Of a DNA stretch of 64,000 bases, positions 34,671 through 46,943 are shown in pieces (within the stretch, counting starts at the first letter, position 1; every line of letters starts with the position of its first letter). Source of the stretch: Phyllostachys edulis (Eukaryota > Streptophyta > Magnoliopsida > Poales > Poaceae); assembly GCA_036346405.1 (NCBI GenBank), contig CM070562.1:74729482-74793481 (forward strand). Reading direction: 5' to 3'. The translations under genes and the position numbers were made by a program. A model generated the notes under the pieces. The model did not search any database, was not told the origin of the DNA, and saw only the letters and a list, made by a program, of their open reading frames with translations.

Positions 34671-37600
34671 TGTAATAGCCTCAAGTTAGTGAACAGTAAT
34701 ATTATGCGTTTCATATCATATTTGTCATTTTAGAGCATGTGCATAAGTTGTTACTTTTTAAAACCTTTTCCAAACCCTAATTTCAAGATTATTTTGAAGC
34801 TTCAAATGAAAATACAAGTCAATACTTGTATTGAATCCTAGGAAGTATTTTTATCAAATACTAGATTATTTTTCACAAATTAATTAGATTTTTGTCAAAT
34901 TTTTAGAAATTTGTTTGAACTTAAGAAAAACCTTTGTTCCTTATTTACACCTTTTTAGTTAAGGAATTTAAAATAAGTATTTAAATCATGAATAGTGAGT
35001 TTTCAAAATTTATATGGGACATATATCATCCCAGTAGCTTCTATGAAGAATTTTGTATTTTTATAAATTTATCTGTTATTTTTAACTCTCCGGCCAAACT
35101 TTTGAAGTTTGATTTTAGTTCTAGTTGACCTTAGACCCAGCCCGAGCCTCTTGGAACTGTAGCAATTCGAACCAACTTGGTTAAAACCAACCAAGTGCCG
35201 TTCGGACTGACTTAGCCACGTTAGGGCTCAGCCCAACCTCAAGGTTGTGCGCGAGCCGTCCGATTTGACACGGACCGTTCAGATCCTTTTGGTGTGAACC
35301 ATTCGATTTGAAACAAACAGACCAGATCAGTTGTGATGTTCGGACCGTCCGAACGCTCCATGCAATCTGGACTGTCAATTTTCAATCGGACTGTCGCATT
35401 TTCTATCGGGCAGTGCCATTTTTCAAATGGTTAAGCCCAACACGCGTGAGCCATTTGATTTAAATTCAACCACCAAGATGGAGCAGTGACGTTCGGACCA
35501 TCCAAACATGCATTGCTTTTGGACTATTGGATCTAGATCGGACCGTCCACATCGATTGGGATGTTCGGACCGTCCGAACAGCCCTTTGTTCTTAACCGTT
35601 GAATCTAGATCAAACGGTGCAAATCTAAAGCGCGCATTTTGCTGAGACCATTAGATTTTGATCACACGGTCAATATGAGTTGGGACGTTTGGACCATCCA
35701 CACGCCCCACTCAATCTGGGTCGTTCATTTGCAATCGGACCATCAGCATGTATTTGAGCCAACCACATCCTTCGCCGCTGAGACTAACAGCCCTGACCCA
35801 CTTGTCAGTGTCTCTTCTTCGTCTTCTCCGTGCCGCTGAGCCAGTTCCGAGCACAACGCGCGTGAGGTGGCTTCGCGCCCGCGTTTTTGTTGCATGCAAA
35901 TGCCACTTGGCATCACCGTGATGACTAAGCTTGCTCTAGTGCTACCATGAATGGCCGTCACTATTTGCTCTGGCAAAAAAGCTTCATTAAAACTCATCGT
36001 TTCCACTCACGGCCGTGTAGGCAAGCCGGCATTTTCATCGTCTTCACTGAGGCAAATCCTCCGTTCTCTACGCTGCTTTTTTTCTTCTTGCTTGTTGTTC
36101 TCATTCATGCTAAGCCAGATCTCATTTGTGCAGCACAGCATTGGGATCACGAGCTTGCCTTTTGGGTTGTCCAGAGCGCGTTCGAAGCGCCGCCGTATGG
36201 ATTTCTTCGCTCCGGTGAGCTCCTTCGTATCTCTTGCGCGTCATATCTTGTCTTAGGGTTTAATGAGCAAAACCCAAGAATCAATTTGTCTTTTGATTCA
36301 CAGGGTTACCAAGAATTTGGATTTGCCCTATTCCGGTCAACATCTGTTCTTTCATCCTCATGTCCAAACTGGTAAGCCATTGTTCAATTCCTTTGTTTCA
36401 GAGCATCTAGGAGCTTTACTTAAGCTATCCTGACCACTCATTCCATTTGATTTGGTCTAGGTTATCTTGTTCACGTGAAGCTCCCATTTCATATTTTCAG
36501 TCATCATCGACAGAGCTATCTCTGGGATCTCTGGCCGTTTTCTTAGCTCAGTTAGTTTCCTTGTGATCCATAGATGCTTAAGCATGTTTCAAATCGTTTA
36601 AATCATTGTCAGGCTGACATAGCCATTTGTGTCGATTGAGCGCCGCCGTATTTCATTGCCGCACCGCCGCTCTGGCCAAACTCTGGCCATGTTCCAACCA
36701 CCATTAGGTTTGTTGCGCTGTTGTTAATCCATTTTGATGTTCAGTTAGCGCTGCCTTGGACCTCAGCTCCGGCAATTTGCCAAGCAAGCTCACGATAGCT
36801 AATTTCTGTTGTCGGATTTCCAACCAAAACTGTAGCTCGTTAGTATACTTTTAATCCTTGTCGGCTAGTACTAATGAATGTTAATCTGGTTTAATCCTTT
36901 ACTAAAAATAGTTTAAAACATAGGTATTTTTGTTAGTTAAATCACTTGCACATTAATAACTTTAATCATGCATCTTTTCAGCATTTTGGCATTTGGTATT
37001 TTTCCTCGATGATCATTTCTTTTTGCTCTTTTTAGATTCTGGTTTTCCCGACATGAGTGAATATACCTCTGATCATCCTGAGGGTGAACAAGTGGTTTAT
37101 TATCAAGGCAAGCATCCTCTTGGACCATGTTGATCCCAGTTTTGATACTTTAGTATTTTGAAATGCAGTGATAATTGTGTGCAAGCTATTTTGAAGTGTC
37201 AATACTTTGTGAGTTAGTTAGTTATATATCCCAGTCTTTGTGGCTTATCCTTAATCAAAATCATACACTTATGCTTAAGATAGAAATCTAGTGTTAGTAG
37301 TGGTTTTTACATATTTGCTTAGCCATGCAAGTCAGTAGAACGTTAGTTGATTGACAAGCTTATCTTGTCGGTTATGGGAAACACTAAATGATTTCTATCT
37401 TTGTTTTCTTTGTTTAGATTGTTAAAACTGAAAGTTAAGTTAAGTTTTGTTGCATAAAACATGGTTTAGATCAGGACAAGTGTTTGCTAGTGATGGTGCC
37501 TTCATGCACGAGACTTGGGAATGTGGTAGTCTTGTCCGGGTCATTAAGGACTGAACTTTGAGGTAGTCAATTCAAGTACCTTACGTACTTCCACACGCGG

Positions 37601-38817
37601 TGTATGGGCACTGCTTGGTTAAGTAAGGGGCTGATGTTATTGAGTTGAGGAACTAGTGGAGTGAGAACATTTGTGTTTATTCACGTGTTCGTAGGGCTCT
37701 GATTGCAATTTATATGTGCAGGTGAGCACAAGTTTAGGTTTAGTTCATTGGATCAGCATTCCTGACACAACATGTGTGCCCCGGTTAGCAAGCTCTATCA
37801 GAAACTTGTACTAAGCGGGATTCGTCGCACATGGGTGATTCAACTCAATAATATCGACTTGCTAAAAAATGCTGAGTCTTGGTTTACCCGGCCGACATAC
37901 CTAAGGAAGTGTGCTATTATCCGGAGGCTTATGGGCTAACCAAGTCATGTGGGTAAAGATGTACACCCCTGCAGGGTTTAAAACTATTCGAATAGCCGTG
38001 TCCACGGTTACAGACGACACTTGTTTTGATTGACATTATAGTTAGACTCTAAGAAAACTTTTGACATGGGAATACTTGGTATCGGCATGAACATGGTTGT
38101 TCATGCATGTTGATTCGTCAAAGTGGACAGCCACTTTGACATTGTCTTGTTTGTTGTTTAATTCTTAAATTACCTGTTGTTTTAGTCCAAACTCGTTTTT
38201 AAAATGGCCTTTGGAAAAATTGGTAAGTATATGAGTAAAACTTGTTGCTTTATTCAAAACTAATGCCATTATAACCTTCCCTTTGATCAGCCTTAAGCAT
38301 ATAAAAGTTCTAATCCTTTGGTTAGGTTATTCTAAACACTTTCTTTTAGTAGTTTTGCATAAGTCTTGCGAGTAACTTCTGTACTTAGGTGCTTTAACCA
38401 CTTTGTTGCAGGTGAGGACAGTTACGTTTACGACACATCCATTAGCGCCGATTAAGGTGACGCTAACGAATGACGCTGTTTCTACCTCCACTTAGTTGCC
38501 TTTGGGATAATGGGCACACTTGGTGGTTCTTTTGCTATTTATATTGTTTCTACTGCAGACTTTTATCTCTAGTTGACAGTTGTTCTTATATGTAACTTAT
38601 GTACTGAAAACAGGTCTTGTAAAGTTTTGTTACATATATGGCCTTTGCATGACATGGTACAATGTTGTTTAGGATATGTGTACAATAATCTTTGATCTTG
38701 GGAATTATTGTAAGACATATATCCAGGAACCTAGCATTGGGTTTGTTCCCTATTAAAAATTATGCCTCTGGTATAATCTTTTAACTTGAAACTGATCCAA
38801 TACCAAGGGTCCTTACA
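34671..38817 (+). mobile_element. 3' LTR of element 3 (about 4.1 kb)
   Basis: Starts TGTAATAGCC right after the PPT. The end is placed at CCAAGGGTCCTTACA (38817), since it resembles other LTR ends here and the following bases open a coding frame. It shares the general long-LTR layout: a GC-rich part at 35100-36250 with GGACC palindromes, the ATTCGAATAGCCGTGTCC block at 37985, and the AAGTCTTGCGAG block at 38361. It is not closely similar to the LTR left of element 3 gag (13774-16174). No gene seen inside; frames such as 35947-36375 have no domain. Confidence 0.75.
35338..35354. repeat. 17-bp palindrome GTTCGGACCGTCCGAAC
   Basis: Perfect palindrome around a central C. A second perfect copy is at 35563-35579, and weaker GGACC/CCATCC variants occur at about 35493, 35546 and 35688. 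Related GTTTGGACCATCCAAAC palindromes are in LTR2 (55571 and 63192 regions). Could be a protein-binding or structural element; unproven. Confidence 0.75.
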
Positions 38818-39553
38818 TCCTGAGCAGACAATATAAAGAAAGTCATGATCTCTTTGAACAGAGCAAGATGTTCCTTAAGGAAAAAGAAGGTAAAATACCT
38901 CTCTTTTATTTCTTATAGAGAATTTGGCTTATTATTTGCAATAAAATAATTTTATTCTCTTTTTTCGTTCCTTTTCAAAACTAGAAAAGGCAAAAGAGGA
39001 TCTTCAGAAGACCTCTTCTAAAAAAGATGTTCAAATTAAAGACTTGAAGGAAGTGGAGAAACAGAGTCGTACTGTCGTACAAGAACTTCAAAAGAAAGTG
39101 GAAACCTTAATGAAGGCTAGCAAGGAAATTACCACGGTTATCGAAAATAGCTTTTCTCATATCTCAGTTTCTCTTCGAGAGATCGCAGAACATCTGAAGG
39201 CTCCGGTAACTCCTCTTGCGACCAAGATGACCTTGGACGACCTTAGAAATGATATCTATACTCAAATCAAATATATTCAAAAACACATACCTGCCATGAA
39301 GAATACCATATATCAATCTTTGACGAGGGCAATGAGTCAAGCTTTAAACCGAGTTTTATTGAAGATTGATCTCCTTTATGGGGATTCCGTCGATCTCTAG
39401 AAGCTTGTCCCTGCGCCCAAGTTTAAGACAAAGGAAGCAGGTATTGCGGCTCAAGCCAAGATCACACTAGTGGTAGCAGAGATCATCAGGAACATTGAAG
39501 CTAATGCTCCTGCCATTCCCTCAAGTGCTCTTGCCTCAAGTATCCAAAAATGA
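38818..39553 (+). CDS. Partial spliced ORF with coiled-coil character (unrecognised; perhaps TE-derived)
   Basis: An open frame starts at the end of the element 3 LTR (QYKESHDLFEQSKMFLKEKE). A GT donor at 38890 and a pyrimidine-rich acceptor ending TTTTCAAAACTAG at 38984 remove a 95-bp intron in phase. Exon 2 continues AKEDLQKTSSKKDVQIKD, then a Lys/Glu/Val-rich helix (QELQKKVETLMKASKE) and an alpha-helical tail, with a TAG at 39398-39400 and similar coding sense to a TGA at about 39551. The 5' end lies beyond the LTR insertion. Similar coiled-coil proteins occur in grass gag-like transposon genes, so it may be TE-related rather than a host gene. I do not recognise the family. Confidence 0.5.
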
Positions 39554-39714
39554 CATTGTAATGATACAAATGTTTTGTTTTTAAATTATATGAGATAATG
39601 AAAGATTTTGTGTATCGTAATTGTGGTCATTTATCAAAAGTTGACTAACTTTGTCTTGAAAATTTGAATTTTTGCAAATCGAAAGTTGTATATTATACTA
39701 TGTGTAGTCCCCAG
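39554..39714. other. Host island flank, nothing recognised
   Basis: AT-rich sequence between the coiled-coil ORF and element 4, possibly its 3' untranslated part (AAATGTTTTGTTTTTAAATT). It continues across the insertions to 46526-46544 and 60003-60160. Confidence 0.5.
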
Positions 39715-41652
39715 TGTAACATCCCAAAATTTTGGCCTGTTTTAAAGTTTTAAAAGAAAAATAACCATTTGAGTTTTTCTGGTAAAGTTAAAAGCTTAGT
39801 TGGAATTTTCAGAGTTCAAAAACAATTTAATATAAATAATCCCAATGTCACCTATTATCAAAATTATTTTATTTGGATTCTTTGTACTTGGATATATTTT
39901 CTAGAATTTCCCTGAGTTCATTAGCTATTTTCTAAGCTTTATTTGGATTTTTGCTATTTTCTACAAAGAAAGCTAATTTAAAATCTCAGAACAATGTTGG
40001 GCTGAAACCCAATTCCTATTCAAATCTGGTCAGGAATTGTGCGGCCCAATCTGCCTGACTTTCGGCCCAGCTTCCGTCGCAGCCCGCTCCCTCTCCGCGC
40101 ACGCATGTGCTGGCCCCACCTGCCAGTCGCCACCGAGTCGGTTGTGACGCGGACGCTCCCAAGCCACTTCCGCTAACGCGTGGGCCCTGTTTGCCACGTC
40201 GTCATCGTATTCCTCGCGAACTCTTCCTCTTTTCCTTTCCTTAGAGCACCGTCGCCATCTCCGTCTCCGACAACTCGTCCCCGCCCCTACTTAAGGACCC
40301 AAGGGTCCTTGTTTCTCGCACCCCAGAACGTGCTGCCTTTAGAAACCCTAGACGCTGTTGCCGCTTCATCGCATAGCACCTTCGCCTTCATTTTCGTCCT
40401 CAACGCTGGTGGAAGCACCTCGTTAGCTTCCCGTCACTCCAATGCTCCTCATCGCCGTCGAGCGCAACCTTCGGGACCGCCGTGAAGCCCACATCCCGGA
40501 ACAGCCCTCACCTTTGCCGGAGAGCCCTTCTAGCACTAACGCCATCAAGCCCAAGCTTTGGTCTCCGCCTAATCCTCCCCGCCGACCGCTGCGTAGGTCT
40601 CCAATAGGAAAATAATTCGGGAAAATCCATAAATCCAAATTAGGGTTTTCTTTAGGGTTTCAATCTTCCAAAGCTCATATCTTTTGCATCCAAACTCCGA
40701 TTGAGTCCAGTTAAATTCCAAAATTCATCTAAATTCAAGATCGATTTATCTGAAATTTTTATTTAATTTTTGGAATTTGTTTTGTCTCTATTATTTATTT
40801 ATCTGTTTTGTTTTCCTTGCTTGCGATTAGACGTTGATACTTCGGGAAGCTTTGGGCAAGGAGGAGTATACCAAGATCAAGATCAATCTCAAGATTTATT
40901 CCAAGGCAAGCCGTAGTCCTTTGATCATATTGAACCTATGATTTCAAAAGTATATTGTTTTATACAATTGCATACTATCTTTATATAAATTGTTTTAGGA
41001 TTAGTTATTACCTGTGGTCATTATGCCTCCTTTGATTAATTGAATGTCATGAATCCTTTGTCACCATCGCTTGGATAATTTTAGTTGGACATATTTATCA
41101 CCAACATGGGTATCGTACAGATGCTTAGTTCGGCTTAGTTACGATGGGTTCATCATCACATGTGTCATAATGATTAATATTGACTTAATGAAATATGGAA
41201 CGTGGTGGTGAGCCACTCTTGCAAAATTTGTGTACCATGACAGGTGTGTCATTGGTCTTGGTTAAACAAAATAGTTTTTGCTCAGGTGATTGGTTGGTGG
41301 ATAGTGGTGGTGTTTCTACACGCTGTGGGTTTGTGGTATTCTCGCCTGAGTAGCTTGTTAAGGACTTAATCTTGTGCGCCGTTGAACTGGGCCTTCTCGT
41401 ACGACCACATGCCTGGTATGGGACGGGCCTAACCTAGTAGATTATGGAGTTTTGGCTTTTGACATCTTAGGTAGTTTGTGGGTGGAGGTGTGTATCCTTT
41501 TCTAAGGTCACTTCTATGGGTAGCATTTTCACCGTCTCCAAGTCCAACGTTATACGTCAACCATGATGAGGTTTTGGGTGGCTGTAGGTACTGATTTGGG
41601 ACGAGTTCAGTATACACAGAGGGTTCCTGAGATGCATTTTTGGGTCCCAATA
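39715..41652 (+). mobile_element. 5' LTR of element 4 (1938 bp, two internal deletions)
   Basis: Starts TGTAACATCCCAAAATTTTG; ends GGGTCCCAATA, where the final CA has become TA. Compared with the 3' LTR it lacks about 332 bp (joined at 40600-40604, shared TCCAA) and about 830 bp (joined at about 41591, shared TAC). No gene inside. Confidence 0.88.
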
Positions 41653-41656
41653 GAGG

Positions 41657-41668
41657 TTGTATCAGAGC
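41657..41668 (+). other. Primer-binding site of element 4 (one mismatch)
   Basis: TTGTATCAGAGC, one base from the tRNA-Met-type TGGTATCAGAGC, four bases after the LTR. A non-coding leader follows to about 42457 with repeated TCTATC-rich sequence. Confidence 0.8.
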
Positions 41669-42457
41669 CATATCGACTATAGAACGCAACCTTAGTTAGC
41701 ATGGTCGTTTTAGCTAAAAGCTTCAAATTTTATTTTCTAAATCAAATCAAGTTAATTTGACTGAAGTGGTTGATCTTTTCTCATCTATTCTGTTCTATCT
41801 CATCTGAGTCTATTCTATTCTTATCCTATTCTAATCTTGCTCATCTTGTTCTAGAAATCTTGTTCCTCGTCTCTACTGAATGTTGGTTTATAATCTTAAA
41901 TTGTCCTTTCTCGTCTCATTAATTTCTCTAGTCAGAAAGAAAGAAATCAAGTCATTGGCAATCATCAAGAGTATCTTCATCGCTTCATTCAAGTTGTTTG
42001 AAGAGCCTTCGTCCTCTAGTTCAGATTGGGAGTTGTCCTATTAGAGTCTTTAGTAGCGCTTCTAGATCGTTATTGCAATAGGTCTTTATTTGGGTTGTGT
42101 GTAAGTGGGAGCTGCAGTTTTGCTGTCAAGCATTATGTTGTAGTCAAACTATGGCTTTAATTTGAAGAGTTATTTGTGCTTTCATAGCATTTCAGCTATG
42201 TCTTTGTTGTTTTTGTCTTTGGGTATAATCTTTTTTCCCTAGTTAGGTTGTATCTATCTTGCTATCCCGTTCTATCTCATCTATTGTGCTATTCCCTCTT
42301 ATCTACATTGCTATTCTATCTTATCTACTAAACCTGTACAAAATCGTCGCATATAGTTAACATTCGCAACACATCAAGCCGTACTCAGCCAGATGAGGCC
42401 AACGCCAATGTCAATACTAGTGGCTAGTCACCAGTACCTGAAGTCACCGAACCAAAC

Positions 42458-43350
42458 ATGGCACAACTTCTAGCAGCTCAGACTCAATTCATGAGTTCAA
42501 TGATGCAAAATATTAATGCTATGATGACTCAACAAAGTCAGACCGTCGCTGCAATAGTCAACCTGTTGAATCAAAACATGCCATTACTTGGGAGGAATTT
42601 TCAACAGCTTTTCGTCAAGCTCATGTTCCAGAAGGTATTGTGGAAATGAAGAAGAATGAATTTCGTGAACTACATCAAGGAAGCATGTCTTTGGGTGAAT
42701 ATCTCAACAAGTTCACTCAACTTTCTCGTTATGCTCCAAAAGTTGTCACTACAGATAATGCACGTCAGAAGCGATTCAAGCATGGACCTAATCCCAGTCT
42801 GAAGGTACAAGTAGTTGGAAACGATTATATCGATTTTCAGCACATGGTGGATAAAGCCATACTCATAGAAGATTCTCGGTGTGAGTTGGATGAATCTCAC
42901 AAAAGGAAGATGATACAACATGGAGTTCATCAGAATCAGATGCAAAGAGCCAGAACCAATGCTCAGCAGCCTTTTCGTTCCAATAATTCATCTGCTGGAT
43001 TCAGAACCCCTGCCCTAGTGTCTCATGTAGGAAACTTAGGAATTTTCAATGTCAACAATCAACAACCTCAGAGGACCAACAATTTCGCTGCTAGAATTCA
43101 ATGTTACAACTGCTGTGAGATAGGTCACTATGCTAACAAGTGCCCGCAGAAGCAAGGGCCGACACCAATCCCTTTCAATTTGAGAGCTACACCAACTAGA
43201 ACTTCTGTACCAGGAGTAGGGAGAGGAATGCCTTAGACTCCAAATCAAGCCACCATGACTCCATCAACTACATCAAGAGGAAGGCTGAACCACGTCTCTG
43301 CAGAAGAAGTTCAACAAGTTCAGAACATCGTTTCTGGTAAGTCTTTAAGT
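42458..43350 (+). pseudogene. gag: Element 4 gag, internally deleted
   Basis: The N-terminus (42458) reads MAQLLAAQTQFMSSMMQN. It is joined after about 45 codons to the middle of the capsid domain (WEEFSTAFRQAHVPEG in another frame at 42590), skipping the start of that domain, and the frame then runs 42640-43236. Its features are ELHQGSMSLGEYLNKFTQLS, DFQHMVDKAI and a complete zinc knuckle CYNCCEIGHYANKC (about 43102-43143). A TAG at 43234 ends the frame; similar coding sense continues to RLNHVSAEEV (43292-43321). The N-terminus is like element 2 gag. Not functional as seen. Confidence 0.85.
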
Positions 43351-43408
43351 TAGACCTGCGTTAGAACCTATTCTTTAGTCAGCCTGAATCTCGGGGACGA
43401 GATTCCTT

Positions 43409-43424
43409 TTAGGGGGGGGAGGTT
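43409..43424 (+). other. Polypurine tract of element 4
   Basis: TTAGGGGGGGGAGGTT ends directly at the TGTAACATCCC start of the 3' LTR, and is preceded by the TCTCGGGGACGAGATTCC block typical of these elements. Confidence 0.9.
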
Positions 43425-46400
43425 TGTAACATCCCAAAAATTTTGTCTGTTTTAAAGTTTTAAAAGAAAAATAACCATTTGAGTTTTTCTAGCAAAGTTA
43501 AAAGCTTAATTGGAATTTTTAGAGTTCAAAAACAATTTAATATAAATAATCCCAATGTCAACTATTATCAAAATTATTTTATTTGGATTCTTTGTGCTTG
43601 GATATATTTTCTAGAATTTTTCCGAGTTCATTTGCTATTTTCTTAGCTTTATTTGGATTTTTGCTATTTTCTAAAAAGAAAACTAATTTAAAATCTCAGA
43701 ACAGTGTTGGGCTGAAACCCAATTCCTATTCAAATCTGGCCCGGAACTGTGCGGCCCAATCCGCCTCACTTTCGCCCAGCTTCCGTCGCAGCCCGCTCCC
43801 TCTCCGTGCGCGTGTGTGCTGGCCCCACCTGTCAGTTGCCACCGGGTCGTTTGCGACACAGACGCTCCCGAGCCACTTCCGCTGATGCATGGGCCCCGTT
43901 CACCATGTCATCATCGTCTTCCTCGTGAACTCCTCCTCTTTTCCTTTCCTTCGAGCGTCGCCGCCATCTCCGTCTCAGACACCTCATCCCCGCCCCTACT
44001 TAAGGCCCCGAGGGTCCTTGTTTCTCGCACCCCCGACGCGCCGCCTTCAGAAACCCTAGCCGCTGCTACCGCTTTGTTGCATAGCGCCTTCGCCTTCATC
44101 TTCATCTTCAGCGTCGGTGGAAGCACCTCGTCAGCTTCCCGTCGCTCCAGTGATCCTCGTCGGCGTCAAGCACCACCTTCGGGACCGCCGTGAAGCACGC
44201 ATCCCAGAACCACCCTCGCCTTCGCCGGAGAGCCCTTCTAGCACCATCGCTATCAAGCCCGAGCTTCGGTCTCCGCCTAATCCTCGCTGCTGACTGCTGC
44301 GTAGGTCTCCAAGCACCCGTGAACCCACCGTTGTGATCGCCGTCTCGCCCTCTACCTCGTCGTCGCCGCCGATGAGCCGCCATCACCGGATTCCCTTGGG
44401 ACCCGAGTGCCACTCGCTCTGTCGTAGTCCATGCCAGTGCCGCATCAGCCCTAATGCCCCCGTGAGCGTGGCCGCCACATCAGCGCAGCCACGTGGCAGA
44501 CTAAATCCCACCCAAAACCGGCTTGGTGAATTCAGTCCACCGTGAGCCATCATGCTGACCTGTGGCCCCACCTGTCAGGTCAATTTTATTTTATTTCTTT
44601 TTCGGCTGATTTCCCTACTGACGTCATAAACCGAGATTTTCCAATAGGAAAATAATTTGGGAAAATCCATAAATCCAAATTAGGGTTTTCTTTAGGGTTT
44701 CAATCTTCCAAAGCTCATATCTTTTGCATCCAAACTCCGATTGAGTCCAGTTAAATTCCTAAATTCATCTAAATTCAAGATCGATTTATTTGAGATTTTT
44801 ATTTAATTTTTGGAATTTTTTTGTCTCTATTATTTATTTATTTGTTTTGTTTTCCTTGCTTGCGATTAGATGTTGATACTTCGGGAAGCTTTGGGCAAGG
44901 AGGAGTATACCAAGATCAAGATCAATCTCAAGATTTATTCCAAGGCAAGCTGTTGTCCTTTGATCATATTGAACCTATGATTTCAAAAGTATATTGTTTT
45001 ATACAATTGCATACTATCTTTATATAAATTGTATTGGGATTAGTTATTACCTGTTGTCATTATGCCTCCTTTGATTAATTGAATGTCATGAATCCTTTGT
45101 CACCACAGATTGGATAATTTTAGTTGGACATGTTTATCACCAACATGGGTATCGTACAGATGCTTTGTTCAGCTTAGTTACGATGGGTTCCTCATCACAT
45201 GTGTCATAATGATTAATATTAACTTAATGAAATATGTAATCGTGGTGGTGAGCCACAATTGTAAAATTTGTGTACCATGACAGGGTGTGTCATTGGTCTT
45301 GGTTAAACAAAATAGTTTTTGCTCAGGTGAGTGGTTGGTGGATAGTGGTGGTGTTTCTACACACTGTGGGTTTGTGGTATTCTCGCCTGAGTAGCTTGTT
45401 AAGGACTTAATCTTGTGCGCCATTGAACTGGCCTTCTAAATGCGACCACATGCCCGGTATGGGATGGGCCTAACCTAGTAGGTTATGGAGTTTTGGCTTT
45501 TGACATCTCGGGTAGTTTGTGGGTGGAGGTGTGTTTCCTTTTCTAAGGTCACATCTATGGGCAGACATTTTCATCGTCTCAGAGGTCCAATGTTGTATGT
45601 CAACCACCTTGAGGTTTTGGGTGGCTATAGGTACAACGAGAGAGTCAATTGTTGAGATGAAATTCCTAAAAGGTTTTGTTGGGATCAACTCTGATCCGGT
45701 TGATTTCATCTTGTGGGTAAAGTGTACAACCTCTGCAGAGTGTTAATTGATCTATTTGAATAGCCGTGTCCTTGGTTATGGACATGTCCAGGGATTTCAC
45801 ACGGGAGATAGAGTTTCTTTAAAGTGAGTCAGAGTGTGAATGAGATGTTCATTTGATGAATATAATGTTTGTTTGCTGAACGGGAAATTCACTTGGTGGT
45901 TTGTGTCGATTGGTGAATTGAGGATTCACTTATCTTTGGATTGGTTGGAAGTGAATGGGTAGTTCACTGGTTGCTTCAAAGAAATTATTTAGTTACTTAT
46001 TATTTTTTTCAACTACGCATTTCAATCTATTTATTGTATTTTCGTAAATGCTGTTTTCTGCAAAAAGAACCATACATCTAACCTTTGTCAGGCCATGCAT
46101 GAATACTATTTGCATACATTTCCCTATGGCTTGGTGAGTGCTTTATGTACTCACGGCTTATGCCTTTGTTGAATCAGTTGAAGAATATCAAGCTGCTCAG
46201 GAGTTCTTTCAGAAGGAGAACTATGAATGTTTTGAGGATTAGGATGCGTTCTCCACTCGATTGCCTGTGGACATGTTGATTGGCCTTTTCAAGAGTTCCA
46301 TTCCGCTGCAAGAGTTTATTTGTTTCTTTAGCCCTATGTGGCAAGTTAAGTAAACGTTAACCATAAGGTCCAGTTATTATTATTATTTGCTACTCTAAGA

Positions 46401-46525
46401 TCTTTTTAGTAAAATCAAATAAATGGATGGTATTTCATCACTGTTTCCTATCTGAGCTAGCTACTGATCTGGGACTAGTTCAGCATAAACAAAGGGTTCC
46501 TGGGATGCATTTTTGGGTCCCGACA
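43425..46525 (+). mobile_element. 3' LTR of element 4 (3101 bp)
   Basis: Starts TGTAACATCCCAAAAATTTTG, ends TTTTGGGTCCCGACA. It retains the two segments lost from the 5' LTR (about 44308-44640 and 45632-46462). The GC-rich part at 43750-44580 and the tract of AATTC-rich sequence beyond hold no recognisable gene. Confidence 0.9.
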
Positions 46526-46933
46526 CCCCGCCTATAACACTTTGTGATATACCACGGAAATCCTGATTTGGCCCGATCCATCGATGAGAAGATAAATTCT
46601 GTAGTAGTCGCTCAACTCTCACGATCCAGGCTACGAACTTGCAAGGCCCGAAACCACACAATCGCTGAACTGCTCGACAAGTCGTTATCAAGTGTGCACG
46701 AATACCTAGATGACCTGATCACGAAGATCAATTCCTTCATACACCGAAGAAGCATGCAAGAACGAGATAAATAGCAATCTAAAATTGCAAATAGGATTGA
46801 AATATTTGATTTAAGTTGGGATTTTGAAGTGGTACTATGGTTGGTCTAGTCGACACAAGCCAATACATGAAGTTGCAATGAAGCTAACTTTTAACTAAAC
46901 AAAATCCAAGGAAAACTAGAGGGGTGCGGCCTC

Positions 46934-46943
46934 CTTAAATAGG
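46934..46943 (-). promoter_or_regulatory. TATA-like box of the element 6 LTR
   Basis: Minus strand reads ATTTAAGGAG within CCCTATTTAAGGAGGCC; the same string is at 59263-59273 in the other LTR. Likely core promoter, by conservation only. Confidence 0.4.

Larger units (their letters stand above)
39715..46525 (+). mobile_element. Element 4: gag-only non-autonomous Ty3/gypsy retrotransposon
   Basis: 5' LTR 39715-41652, PBS 41657-41668, gag remnant 42458-43350, PPT 43409-43424, 3' LTR 43425-46525. Flanks are CCCAG (39710-39714) and CCCCG (46526-46530), a 4 of 5 TSD match. The polyprotein ends just after the segment that precedes the protease (RLNHVSAEEVQQVQ) and goes directly into the PPT, so all of pol is missing. 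The LTRs are the same family, but the 5' copy is 1163 bp shorter because of two internal deletions. Confidence 0.85.

Noticed and set aside
35947..36375. 142-codon ORF in the element 3 LTR
   Set aside because: No recognisable domain, in the LTR body, overlapped by another frame of similar length.
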